Source of the DNA: Streptomyces sp. NBC_01803
Lineage (GTDB): Bacteria; Actinomycetota; Actinomycetes; Streptomycetales; Streptomycetaceae
Length of the DNA stretch: 64,000 bases
Assembly (NCBI RefSeq): GCF_035917415.1
Contig: NZ_CP109073.1
Location: forward strand, 2,812,501-2,876,500
Direction of reading: 5' to 3'
Position numbers and translations under genes: made by a program. The number at the start of each line of letters is the position of its first letter. Position 1 is the first letter of the stretch. The notes under the pieces were generated by a model. The model ran no database searches and had not been told where the DNA came from. It worked only from the letters and a program-made list of their open reading frames with translations. Of the stretch, positions 42,874 to 51,282 are shown piece after piece.

Positions 42874-43164
42874 TCAGGACCCGGCCAGCGGCCGGGTGCC
42901 GAGCGGCTGGACGCGCGGCGGGCCGCCAGCGGGCCAGTGCTGGCCCGGGGCACGCTGCGGAGGGACGCACCGGGGCGCGCACGCCGCGAGGTCGTGCTCG
43001 ACGCCGTCTGCGTCCGTCACCGGCCCGAGGAGCCGCAACCCTGCCCAGTCCCAGGTCCACGCCGGCTCCAGGTCCACGCCGCACAGGGCGCAGGCGAGCG
43101 CCTGGAGCTGAAGCGGGCTCAGCTCCACCAACTCCGGTATCCGCTCGGCGGTGGCGGTGCTCAC
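42874..43164 (-). CDS. Small hypothetical protein of the prophage XRE module
   Basis: 96 residues, starting GTG (VSTATAERIPELVELSPLQL), with Cys pairs (LACALCGVD, LAACAPRC) that may bind a metal. The GTG overlaps the stop of the preceding Cys-tailed gene (GTGA), as in the chromosomal module, but the sequence is unlike the small gene there. Confidence 0.6.
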   Translation of the reverse strand: MSTATAERIPELVELSPLQLQALACALCGVDLEPAWTWDWAGLRLLGPVTDADGVEHDLAACAPRCVPPQRAPGQHWPAGGPPRVQPLGTRPLAGS

Positions 43165-43712
43165 CGACCCGCCCCCGTGCTGTGGCAGGTACACACGCAC
43201 GGCTCCTCCACGACCCCGGTATCCGGCGGCGTCGACCGCACCTCGCCCTTGGAACACACCTCGTGCTCCGCCATGGCGCACTCCGGGCTGGTGTACGTAG
43301 ACAGGATCCGCGCGTCGGGCCGTCCGCCGGTCACATGGACGAGCGCCCGGTAGAGCGCCCGGGGGCACGTCAGGAAGTCCGCGTCCGGCCTGATCGCCCA
43401 CCGCAGGGTCGCGGTGTCCGGCGGGTCCAGCGGCGGGATGTAGATGCGCCGGCCCTGGCCGAGCACGACGACGTCAGGGAGGTCCCAGCCGTCGGCCGAG
43501 CCCGGCGTGACGAGCCAGGTGATCCGGCCGGCCTCCGCGTCCTCGATCACCGCCGCGGACGCGAGACCGAGACGCCCTATCGCGCAGATGCCCTCGAAGT
43601 AGCCGACGCCCACGGCGTCGAAGCTTTCGCCGCAGGGGTGCGGCCGAGCGAGGCGGCCGGAAGGGACCCAGACCGGAAGGGGGGGCGGTACTGCCTGAGC
43701 GGGTGTCGCCAT
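43161..43712 (-). CDS. Cys-tailed hypothetical protein, homologue of the island gene
   Basis: 183 residues. Aligned with the island protein at 19248-19793 it shares HPCGESFDAV, VIEDAEAGRITWLV, WDLPDVVVLGQG, IPP, LRWAIRPDADFLTCPRALYR, PECAMAEHEVCSKGE and a CVCTCH tail. ATG with GGAG 7 bases upstream. Divergent from the XRE-TPR regulator over a 150-base gap with a palindrome. Function unknown; see the island gene for possible links. Confidence 0.7.
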   Translation of the reverse strand: MATPAQAVPPPLPVWVPSGRLARPHPCGESFDAVGVGYFEGICAIGRLGLASAAVIEDAEAGRITWLVTPGSADGWDLPDVVVLGQGRRIYIPPLDPPDTATLRWAIRPDADFLTCPRALYRALVHVTGGRPDARILSTYTSPECAMAEHEVCSKGEVRSTPPDTGVVEEPCVCTCHSTGAGR

Positions 43713-43792
43713 ACGGCTCTCCTGTGAGCTGTCGTGCGCTGACAGTCACAGAGTTCCGCGAGGGCGAAAGGTTCCGGGATACCCGACGAGGG

Positions 43793-43807
43793 TTACCTAG
43801 TCGGTAA
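43793..43807. promoter_or_regulatory. Palindrome between the divergent module genes
   Basis: TTACC-TAGTC-GGTAA, perfect 5-bp arms with a 5-base centre, AT-rich in a GC-rich gap, 56 bases before the XRE start. The natural candidate for autoregulation and control of the divergent gene by the XRE protein. Confidence 0.5.
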
Positions 43808-43862
43808 TAGTCTCCGCGCGGAAGGCGGCGATGATGGTCATCGCTGCCGGGAGGTGGCTGCC

Positions 43863-45299
43863 ATGACTCAAGGTCCCGTCAAGCCCGAGCTGCTGAAGCG
43901 GAAGGACTTACAAGATGCCCTCATCGAACACGACTTCGCGGCCGTCTTCTCCCTGCTGAAGAAGTGGGGCGGCCTGAGCCAGAACCGAATCGCAACCGCC
44001 TGCCAGCTCACCCCCGGCAAGGTCTCCATGATCATCAAAGGCACCCACCAGGTGACGTCTTACGACGTCATCGCACGCATCGCGGACGGCCTGCGCATCC
44101 CCGGGCACATGGTCGGGCTCACCGCCCGCCCCTGGGAGACCCACGACGACACCGAGGGCCCACCGCCAGAACCAACCGTGCCGGCCGGGACGGCAGCACC
44201 CTGGACCCCGGCCGCCGCTGTGCAGCTCGCGGCCCGCATGACGAGGACAGACCTGTTAATGGACCGCCGCACCGCCTCACGCTCTATCGCCACGGTCACC
44301 ATAGGCGCCGCCCTGCTCGACGGGGTCGAGGGCTGGCTTCAGCCCGCCGCCGCAGGCGAACGCAGGCGCGTCGGGCGCCTCGGCCAGCGAGAGATCGAGC
44401 AGCTTGAGGAGATCGCACGCCTGATGCGCCAGTGGGACCGCCAGCACGGCGGCGGCCTCCGCCGCCGGGCCGTCGTCGGCCAACTCGCCGAGGTGGCCGA
44501 TGCCCTCCGCGAGCCCCAGGCCGAGGAGATCGAACGGCGCCTCTACTGCGTGATGGCGGACCTCGCCGGCACGGCGGCTGGCATGGCATGGGACAGCGGG
44601 ATGCACCGGACAGCGCAGGACTACTACCGGCTGGCCCTGCGCGCCGCGCACGCTGGGGATGACCGCGCTTTCGGCGCCAACGTCCTAGCCGCCATGGCGC
44701 GGCAGATGCTCTACCGGGACCAGGACCGGCCGCAAGACGCGCTGGAGCTGGTGAGGCTCGCGCAGACCGGCGCGCGCGGTGTCGCCGGCCCCCGCGTCCG
44801 CGCAATGCTCCTCACCCGCGAGGCGTGGGCCTACGCCTCCTGCGGCCGTCCGGCCGCCTTTCACCGCGCCACCGAGGAGGCTGCCGAAACTCTGGCGGAC
44901 GCGCGGGACGGCGAAGAGCCCTACTGGATCGACTACTTCGGCGCCGCGGAGCTCGCCGGGGTCACCGGCGGCCGACTCTTGGACATGGCGCGGCACGAAC
45001 CCGCCCGCTACGCCGGGGCTGCCGCCGAGAAGATCAGGACGGCAGTCGAAGCGCGGGGCACTGAGGCAGCGCGCAGTCACGCACTCGACTGGGCTGGGCT
45101 GGCCGAGTGCTCGTGGCTCATGGGCGACATCAGGATCGCGCTGGAGCAGACGCACCACGCGATCGACGTGGCCGCGCTGACCCAGTCCACCCAGGTGCGG
45201 ACCAAGCTCGGTCGGCTGTACCCCTACACCGTGGGGCACTCCGCGTCGGGCAAGGTGCGTGAGGCCCGGCACCGCATCCGCGATCTACTGTCCACCTGA
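43863..45299 (+). CDS. XRE-type regulator with TPR-like domain (prophage)
   Basis: 478 residues. The helix-turn-helix is at about 30-80 (GGLSQNRIATACQLTPGKVS, MIIKGTHQVTSYDVIARIAD). LMDRRTASRSIATVTIGAAL follows, the segment that in such proteins joins HTH and TPR domains, and the rest is TPR-like helices. GGGAGG 8 bases before the ATG (an upstream GTG lacks such spacing). Faces the divergent Cys-tailed gene. A role in the lysis/lysogeny or transfer decision is possible but unproved. Confidence 0.82.
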   Translation: MTQGPVKPELLKRKDLQDALIEHDFAAVFSLLKKWGGLSQNRIATACQLTPGKVSMIIKGTHQVTSYDVIARIADGLRIPGHMVGLTARPWETHDDTEGPPPEPTVPAGTAAPWTPAAAVQLAARMTRTDLLMDRRTASRSIATVTIGAALLDGVEGWLQPAAAGERRRVGRLGQREIEQLEEIARLMRQWDRQHGGGLRRRAVVGQLAEVADALREPQAEEIERRLYCVMADLAGTAAGMAWDSGMHRTAQDYYRLALRAAHAGDDRAFGANVLAAMARQMLYRDQDRPQDALELVRLAQTGARGVAGPRVRAMLLTREAWAYASCGRPAAFHRATEEAAETLADARDGEEPYWIDYFGAAELAGVTGGRLLDMARHEPARYAGAAAEKIRTAVEARGTEAARSHALDWAGLAECSWLMGDIRIALEQTHHAIDVAALTQSTQVRTKLGRLYPYTVGHSASGKVREARHRIRDLLST

Positions 45300-45327
45300 C
45301 CCGCACGAGAACGAGAACGAGGACCGC

Positions 45328-45813
45328 ATGACGACCATCGCCGTCACCGGGCACATGGACATCACCGACGCCACGGTCCCACTGGTCCGTGACGCGCTGC
45401 GCGACCTGCTGGCCGCCCACGACACGGGGGACCTGGTAGGGGTCTCCTGCGTCGCCGCCGGGGCGGACACCCTCTTCGCCGAGGCCGTACTGGACGTCGG
45501 CGGGCGGCTCATCCTGGTGATTCCCTCCAAGGACTACCGGGCCCGGAAGGTCGACCCGGAGCAGGCACCCATCTTCGACCGGCTCGTCCTGTCCGCAGCG
45601 CAGGTGGTCACCATGCCGCACGAACGGGCTGGCAGGGAAGCCTACGAGGCTGCGGGCAAGGAACTGCTTCAGCGGGCAGACCGGCTGGTCGCGGTATGGA
45701 GCGGCTCACCGCCCAACGGCAAGGGTGGCACCGCCGATGTGGTGCTCGAAGCACGCGCGGCCGGCATCCCGGTAGACGTGGTGTGGCCGGACGGGGCCGA
45801 GCGACGCAGCTGA
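45328..45813 (+). CDS. SLOG-superfamily-like nucleotide-binding protein
   Basis: 161 residues in a single Rossmann-like domain: TIAVTGHMDITDATVPLVRD, VSCVAAGADTLFAEAVLDVG, RLILVIPSKDYRA and RLVAVWSGSPPNGKGGTADV. The order (start TGH, a GADTLFAEA helix, GKGGTADVV end) is that of SLOG/LOG-type proteins that bind nucleotide-derived ligands, several of which take part in phage defence or stress signalling. The ATG is at the first conserved residue, 28 bases after the XRE gene, so cotranscription is likely. Confidence 0.75.
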   Translation: MTTIAVTGHMDITDATVPLVRDALRDLLAAHDTGDLVGVSCVAAGADTLFAEAVLDVGGRLILVIPSKDYRARKVDPEQAPIFDRLVLSAAQVVTMPHERAGREAYEAAGKELLQRADRLVAVWSGSPPNGKGGTADVVLEARAAGIPVDVVWPDGAERRS

Positions 45814-45846
45814 CGCCCCGCGCCGTCCGATCCGAGACACGATGAA

Positions 45847-45890
45847 ACGCCCCCGCCCGCCGGGCCGTGAGGGCCTGGCGGACGGGGGCT
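45847..45890. terminator. Bidirectional terminator
   Basis: GCCCCCG...CGGGGGC with an inner CCGCCGGGCC-type stem, between the convergent SLOG-like gene and the end of the late operon. Confidence 0.7.
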
Positions 45891-45903
45891 TCGTATGCGC
45901 GGG

Positions 45904-46251
45904 CTATTCGGTGTCCGGTGAGATGTCCGACGCGATCTGGGCGGTACGGGCGTCCACCCTGTTGACCGCGTCCCGCAGTGAGCTGCCGCCGTTGGGACGG
46001 AGCTGGGCCTCGACGCGCCCTACGCGGTCGGCGACGTCGCACACGCGCTCCTCGATGTGGGAGATGCGCTCCAGTACGCCGGGGCGGGCTGCCACTCCCG
46101 GCCGGGCGGGGACGCCTTGCCAGTCGTCCACGACCTCGTCCACGCGGGCGGCGATCCGGACCGCGCCGCGGACGAGCTGCCAGGCCAGGGTCAGCAGTCC
46201 GAGGACACCGACACCGGCGCCGGTGTAGAGCCCGATACGGTCGATCGTCAC
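45904..46251 (-). CDS. DUF2746-like phage membrane protein
   Basis: 115 residues. One N-terminal membrane helix (IGLYTGAGVGVLGLLTLAWQ), then a coiled-coil-like helix (RISHIEERVCDVADRVGRVE) and a short tail. Such proteins occur at the end of actinophage lysis cassettes, next to the holin; a spanin- or holin-partner role is possible. GTG start in a GTGA overlap with the holin gene. Confidence 0.65.
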   Translation of the reverse strand: MTIDRIGLYTGAGVGVLGLLTLAWQLVRGAVRIAARVDEVVDDWQGVPARPGVAARPGVLERISHIEERVCDVADRVGRVEAQLRPNGGSSLRDAVNRVDARTAQIASDISPDTE

Positions 46252-46580
46252 CGGGTTGCCCTCCAGCCGGTGAGCGGGTCGCGGCGGGGGCCGATGTCCT
46301 GCGCGGCGCCCGCGATGCCGGTGGGCTTCCACAGCCCGAAGTGCGTCAGGACACCGATGCCGAAGCTGACGAGCGTGGCGACGGCGGCGGTGCCGAGGTC
46401 GTAGTCGTCGCCGGCCGCCGACAGTTCCACCAGGAGCCCGTTCGCCGAGGACAGCGCGAGCAGCAGCACGGCTTTCCATCCGGCGTGCGTGACGCGGGTG
46501 GTGACCAGGCCGACGAGCACGGGCAGCGCGACGGAGATGGCCAGCCCGAGCCAGTAGGCGGTATCCAGTTCAACGTCCAT
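46248..46580 (-). CDS. Holin-like membrane protein
   Basis: 110 residues with three hydrophobic helices (WLGLAISVALPVLVGLVT, AVLLLALSSANGLLVEL, AAVATLVSFGIGVLTHFGL) and a polar, Arg-ending tail. Placed directly after the endolysin gene, as is usual for actinophages. It would form the pores that release the endolysin. Confidence 0.78.
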   Translation of the reverse strand: MDVELDTAYWLGLAISVALPVLVGLVTTRVTHAGWKAVLLLALSSANGLLVELSAAGDDYDLGTAAVATLVSFGIGVLTHFGLWKPTGIAGAAQDIGPRRDPLTGWRATR

Positions 46581-46583
46581 GGT

Positions 46584-47588
46584 TCAGTCCTTCACGGTGA
46601 AGCCGCGGCGGTTGCCGAGGTTGGTGAGCGAGGTCTTGCCGGGCACGCCGTCGGCGGCCGTGCCGGTGTAGCCGAGGCGCTGTTGCCACTGGGCGTAGGC
46701 GCGGACGGTGGCGGTCCCGAAGTGCCCGTCCGCGTAGCTGCGCGACAGCAGGCCCTCCGCCACGAGCGCCAGCTCCACGACCTGGGCGCCGCTGTACGAC
46801 ACGGCGGTGCCGCGCTTCGCGGGATCGGTCCGGGCCGCCTCGCGGAGGCGGGAGAGGTCGACCACCGGCTTGGGCGGCGGGGTCGCCGGGGCGGTCTTCC
46901 CGCCGGCCGGGATGGTGAGGCGCTGCCCCGGGTGGATGACGTAGGGCTCGGTCAGGCGGTTGGCTCGGGCGATGTCCTGCCAGGTGACGCCCTTGAATCC
47001 CAGGGCGATGGAGGACAGGGTGTCGCCGGAGCGGACGGTGTACGTCCCGCCGCCGCTCTGGCTGCCACCGGCGCCGCGCACAATCTCGGGGAAGATGTCG
47101 TGCACGAACTGGTCGGCCCGCTTCGGCCCTGGGCAGGCGGTGCCGGAAGTCGACCACGCGCGGTGGAGCTTGTGGACGCCGTAGCCCGGGTCGGACGCGG
47201 TGCGGCAGATCCTCAGCGGCACGTTGTGCTCGCGGTGGACCCAGATGCCGAGCGCGATCAGTTCCTCGGCCTGCTCGTCCGTCCACGGGTCGGAGGCCGA
47301 GGTGTTGCTGGCGGTCTCCACGGAGATGGCGCCGGTGCCGTCCGGCCGCCTGTTGGCGGCGGCGTTGGCGTCCGCGCGGATCGTGGTCGGCAGATATTGG
47401 GCCAGGTCGCCGCTGTAGCCCAGGCCGAAGTGGGACTCCAGCGACGTGGAGTTGGCCCAGTATTCGTACAGCCTGCGCGGCGACCAGGGCGCGACGATCG
47501 AGTGGAGGATGAGCTGCGTCGGCTGGATATGCGGCTGGCTGCTCTCCGGCTTCAGCTCGATACGGGTGGCCCCCGGATACCAGGGCAT
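46584..47588 (-). CDS. Endolysin: amidase (PGRP-type) - LysM - peptidoglycan-binding
   Basis: 334 residues. The amidase domain (about 10-175) has LILHSIVAPW, VHKLHRAWSTS and TACPGPKR, giving the zinc ligands H, H and C. Next is a LysM domain (about 200-250: YTVRSGDTLSSIALGF, IHPGQRLTIPAG). The C-terminus (about 270-334) is a wall-binding repeat (VVELALVAEGLLSR, GTATVRAYAQWQQRLGYTG). It cuts the bond between muramic acid and the stem peptide. No signal peptide, so release depends on the holin. Confidence 0.9.
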   Translation of the reverse strand: MPWYPGATRIELKPESSQPHIQPTQLILHSIVAPWSPRRLYEYWANSTSLESHFGLGYSGDLAQYLPTTIRADANAAANRRPDGTGAISVETASNTSASDPWTDEQAEELIALGIWVHREHNVPLRICRTASDPGYGVHKLHRAWSTSGTACPGPKRADQFVHDIFPEIVRGAGGSQSGGGTYTVRSGDTLSSIALGFKGVTWQDIARANRLTEPYVIHPGQRLTIPAGGKTAPATPPPKPVVDLSRLREAARTDPAKRGTAVSYSGAQVVELALVAEGLLSRSYADGHFGTATVRAYAQWQQRLGYTGTAADGVPGKTSLTNLGNRRGFTVKD

Positions 47589-47610
47589 GGCGGTGCCTCC
47601 TTCGGGCAGC

Positions 47611-47642
47611 AGTGCGCCCCCGGGCCGGGACGGCTTCGGGGG
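47611..47642. terminator. Hairpin before the endolysin gene
   Basis: GCGCCCCCG with CGGGGGCGT as arms, in the short gap between the 86-residue tail gene and the endolysin gene. May reduce read-through from tail genes into the lysis genes. Confidence 0.4.
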
Positions 47643-47659
47643 CGTGGGTGGAGGGTGGG

Positions 47660-47920
47660 TCAGGCTTCCTCGGGGGTGGGCCAGGGGGTGCCGTCGATGG
47701 CTCCCTGGTAGCGGCGGGAGGCGTACACCGTGCGGCTGGGGTACCGCTGCTGGAGTAAGGCGACCATCGCGTTGGCGGCGGTCTGGGCGAGGTCGTCGCG
47801 GAGGTCGCCGCCGACGGATCCGGTGCCGACGGGGAAGGTGTAGTCCTGTTCGAGGTCGGGGTTTCCCTCGGACAGGTGGATGGTGTAGATGACGCTGGTG
47901 GCGCCGTTCGGTGCGGCCAT
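47660..47920 (-). CDS. Small tail-region protein
   Basis: 86 residues, beta-rich then helical (SVIYTIHLSEGNPDLEQDY, LRDDLAQTAANAMVALLQQR). No family recognised. It lies between the distal tail genes and the lysis cassette; a small virion or assembly role is likely. Confidence 0.6.
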   Translation of the reverse strand: MAAPNGATSVIYTIHLSEGNPDLEQDYTFPVGTGSVGGDLRDDLAQTAANAMVALLQQRYPSRTVYASRRYQGAIDGTPWPTPEEA

Positions 47921-47944
47921 GGCGGTGGTGGTCCCCTTCGGTGT

Positions 47945-48448
47945 TCAGGCTGGGTTGACGCGCCGGTACTCCACGAAGGACAGGGCGCGGATGATGGTCG
48001 CGGTCGCGTTGCTGTTGGCCTGGGCGTACATGAGCGTGCAGTTGCCGGTGGTGCCGGCGGTCACGACCCGCACGTCTTCCCAGTAGGAGCCGAAGGTGAG
48101 GCCGCCGCCGACGAGTTGTTCGGTGCCGATGTCGCGGGCGCGCATGACGACGGTGCCGGACGCGGCGGACTGCCCGTCGGTGACGCCGAGGACGTGCCGG
48201 GACATGGCGGCGCCGCTGGGTACGGTCCAGGCGAAGCGGGCGCCGCCGGCCTGGGAGCTGCTGTAGGCGACGCGGACCCGGAAGTCGTACTGGGCGTTCG
48301 CGGCGATGGGGACGGCGAGGCCGGTGGTGACCAGGGCGATGGAGCTGGTGACGCCGGCGCTGTCCGCGATCAGTTCGACCCGTTTGCCGAGCGCGGTGTT
48401 CAGTTCCTCGGCGAGGATCGGTTCGCCGGGGCGGTAGGGCCAGGGCAT
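47945..48448 (-). CDS. Minor tail-associated protein
   Basis: 167 residues, starting MPWPYRPGEPILAEELNTAL and followed by beta strands (GLAVPIAANAQYDFRVRVAY, FAWTVPSGAAMSRHVLGV). The PGEPILAEELN opening is typical of short fibre or baseplate-associated proteins of streptophages. Follows the large tail gene closely. Probably a virion decoration or fibre protein. Confidence 0.6.
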   Translation of the reverse strand: MPWPYRPGEPILAEELNTALGKRVELIADSAGVTSSIALVTTGLAVPIAANAQYDFRVRVAYSSSQAGGARFAWTVPSGAAMSRHVLGVTDGQSAASGTVVMRARDIGTEQLVGGGLTFGSYWEDVRVVTAGTTGNCTLMYAQANSNATATIIRALSFVEYRRVNPA

Positions 48449-48467
48449 CGGGGGTCCCCTTCCTTCT

Positions 48468-51266
48468 CTACAGGCCGATGGCGGGTGCGGGCGGGGCGAG
48501 GTGGACGGGTTCGCCGGGGTTGTGGTCGGCGGCCCAGGCCGGGGTGCGGGTGACGTTGAACGTCTGCGGGCTGGACGTGCCGGTGATGCCGGTGACGGTC
48601 ATGGGCTCGCCGCCGGCGACGATCCCGAAGGGGAAGTGGGCGGCGTTGGTGGTCCAGGTGTAGCCGCCGGCGGCTGTGTCCGTGGCCACGGACAGGGTGG
48701 TGGCGGCGGCTGTGGCGGGGGCGGCGAGCGTGGAGAGCAGCGTGTCGGCGCGGTGGGGCGGGGATGTGGCCGTGGGCGCGTCGGGGGCGGTGGTGGCCAC
48801 CGTCCATGGGGAGGCGGGGGTGCATGTCAGCTCCACGGTCCAGTCGTACTCGTTGACCGTCTCGGTGTACGCCTGCACGATCAGGTCGATGGGGTCGGCC
48901 GGCAGCCATTGCGGGGGGTTGGCGATGGTGATGCGTGCGCCGATGTCGACGCGGTCGAGGTATTCCTGGAGCCACGCCTGGCTGGCGGGGTTGCGCAGGT
49001 TGAGCGTGACTTTGGGGTAGCGGGTCTCATTGACTGTGGTCAGGTGCAGCCGCCACCACGCCAGGCCCTCGAGTTGGTCGTCGCGGGCGACGTTGAGTTC
49101 GACGGCCTCGTCGTACAGGCCGATCCCTGCCGGGGGGTCCTGCACGGACAGGGTCCCGGTTTCCAGGACGGCGCGGGCCGAGGAGCCGCCGCGGCGGGTG
49201 CGGGTGACGTCGTTGCGGACGTCGAGGTCGTCATCGACGGGTTCCAGGGGCGGGGCGATGTGCCCGGCGGCGTAGTCGAGCTGGAGCGCGGGGCGGCGGT
49301 TGTAGCGCAGCCGGCGGATCTGGTATTCCTGCGCGATCCCGGTGCGCCGCTCGGTGAGCAGGCCGCCGTCGGCGGCTGCGCACTCGTCCAGGAGCGCCAG
49401 CAGGGGGGCCGGGCGCTGCGGCCCCATCGCCGCCGCGTTCGCGGCGGCGCCGGTCACGTTGAGGGGGAGGCGTTCCTCCTGGGCCAGGCGGCGCATCCTG
49501 ATGGTCGCGGCCTCGCCGGCGAACCCGTCGTCGGCGGCCTCGAACGCGTCGAGTTGCTGCGGGGCGAAGACCGCGATGTGCCCGATCGCTATCCCGGCCA
49601 GGTCGGAATGCCAGGCGGGGGGTGAGGACACGCCGGTGATCCGGCCGAGAGTCCCGGTATAGGAGCTGGAGAACGAGCCGCCGCCGGATCCGACGTACAG
49701 CCATCGGATCGTCCACGAGACGGTACCGCCGGACTGGGAGGCGTAAAACAGCCACCGGTTCCAGCGGCCGTCGTAGACGTCCGAGCCGATGCCGACGGCC
49801 TGGTCCACGACCAGGCTGCCGTCGGCGTCGTAGCCCTGCACTCTGGCGATCCCGGTCTGGAGCTGGATCCACCAGTCCGCGATGGTGCCGGTGCTCTGGT
49901 AGCGGATGACGGTGCGGTAGGTGGCCGGCGCCGAGTCCAGACGGGCGACGAACTCCGTGTGCCAGCTGGTCGGCGCCCCGGTGGGGGCGGGGACAGCGCC
50001 GCGCATCGTGGCCCCGGCGTTGATGGTCGGCAGCGCCGATGAGCCGGGCAGCGTGTCGTCCGCTGCCCAGGACAGGCCGGTGGCTGCCAGCGGTGTCACG
50101 CCCTCGATGGGGCTGTATCCCTGGGTGGCTTCGCGTGCCTCTTCCATCGGCCAGTACGCCACCGGACTGTAGGACGGCACCCGCCGGCTCAGCGTCGATT
50201 TCAGTGCCTTCTGGCCCTGGCTCAGCCGACGCCGGGGGCCGGTGGCCTCGAGTCCGGTCCATACGTCCGTTCCGGAGACGTCCCACCGTGGCGGCCAGGA
50301 CGGGATCTCGCCGCTGAACCTCTGGTAATAGTCGGTGATTTCGCTGCCTCCGGAGATGAGCCAGGTGCGGCCGGCGGAGTCGCTGAAGCTCGTCGTACCG
50401 GTGATCTGGCTGCTGAAGACGGGGCTGGCGAGGACGGTGCCGTCGATCCCGGACCGGATCTGGGCGCGGTAGTAGCGGCCGGGGCCGCGGGAGAAACCGA
50501 TGCTGGCGATGTCGCCGATCTCCAGGTCGGCGGTGCCGGTGGTGTTGATGCTGGTGGTGCCGCTGCCGGTGACCGGCAGCCCCAGCTCCTGCCACGGCCC
50601 GTCCAGGTCGCGGGCGATGAAGAACCGGGCTGTGTGGCCGCCGGCGCCGTTGTCGACATCGAAGGTGACGCGCAGCCCGAACCGCTCCCCGGCGGCCACC
50701 GGGAGCACCTCCGTGGCCGCCAGCTCCTTCAGGTCCGCGCCGGTGGTCGACCAGGTCAGTACCGGACTCCCGAGGCTGGAGATCAGCAGGCGCCACATGC
50801 GGGCGTTGCCCGTGACGTTGTACCGGGCGATGACCTCCTGGGCGAACGGAGCGAAGGGAGTGAGCACCGGGTCCTGGGCGGCGACCCTGTCCAGCGCGGC
50901 GTCGACGCGCACGTCCAGGTCACCGGAGATGTTCAGGGCGCTGGTGGACGCGACGCGGGCCCGCGCGCCGGCCAGGTCGGGCACCAGCAGGTAGGGCGCG
51001 GGGCCGCGTACCTCGTGCCGCATCGGGGTGTTGCGGCCGATCAGCCCGTACAGGTCACTGCGGTGGTTGCGCGGGGTGTAGCGGCCGTCCCGGTTGTTGA
51101 TGTGGAAGGCGCAGCGGCCGGGGGTGGGCTGGCTCGCCTCGTCCGGCCGGCCCCGGGTGGTGACGGTGTTCTCCACTGTGCGCACATCGCCGGTGACGTC
51201 CACCCACTGCGTGCCGTCCCAGATGGTGTAGCGCTGCCCGAGCGGGCCCTGCGGCCAGGTCGTCAC
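48468..51266 (-). CDS. Large minor tail protein with LamG-like domain
   Basis: 932 residues. The first part (MTTWPQGPLGQRYTIWDGTQ, GRCAFHINNRDGRYTPRN) is the hub-like tail beginning seen in actinophages. Near residue 370 SYSPVAYWPMEEA opens a concanavalin/LamG-like sandwich (to about 560) that may bind sugars. The C-terminal third ends in a small beta domain (YTWTTNAAHFPFGIVAGG). It is downstream of the tape measure gene, the normal place for baseplate/receptor proteins. Host recognition is the expected role. Confidence 0.75.
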   Translation of the reverse strand: MTTWPQGPLGQRYTIWDGTQWVDVTGDVRTVENTVTTRGRPDEASQPTPGRCAFHINNRDGRYTPRNHRSDLYGLIGRNTPMRHEVRGPAPYLLVPDLAGARARVASTSALNISGDLDVRVDAALDRVAAQDPVLTPFAPFAQEVIARYNVTGNARMWRLLISSLGSPVLTWSTTGADLKELAATEVLPVAAGERFGLRVTFDVDNGAGGHTARFFIARDLDGPWQELGLPVTGSGTTSINTTGTADLEIGDIASIGFSRGPGRYYRAQIRSGIDGTVLASPVFSSQITGTTSFSDSAGRTWLISGGSEITDYYQRFSGEIPSWPPRWDVSGTDVWTGLEATGPRRRLSQGQKALKSTLSRRVPSYSPVAYWPMEEAREATQGYSPIEGVTPLAATGLSWAADDTLPGSSALPTINAGATMRGAVPAPTGAPTSWHTEFVARLDSAPATYRTVIRYQSTGTIADWWIQLQTGIARVQGYDADGSLVVDQAVGIGSDVYDGRWNRWLFYASQSGGTVSWTIRWLYVGSGGGSFSSSYTGTLGRITGVSSPPAWHSDLAGIAIGHIAVFAPQQLDAFEAADDGFAGEAATIRMRRLAQEERLPLNVTGAAANAAAMGPQRPAPLLALLDECAAADGGLLTERRTGIAQEYQIRRLRYNRRPALQLDYAAGHIAPPLEPVDDDLDVRNDVTRTRRGGSSARAVLETGTLSVQDPPAGIGLYDEAVELNVARDDQLEGLAWWRLHLTTVNETRYPKVTLNLRNPASQAWLQEYLDRVDIGARITIANPPQWLPADPIDLIVQAYTETVNEYDWTVELTCTPASPWTVATTAPDAPTATSPPHRADTLLSTLAAPATAAATTLSVATDTAAGGYTWTTNAAHFPFGIVAGGEPMTVTGITGTSSPQTFNVTRTPAWAADHNPGEPVHLAPPAPAIGL

Positions 51267-51282
51267 GGTGCTCGCCCCCTGT

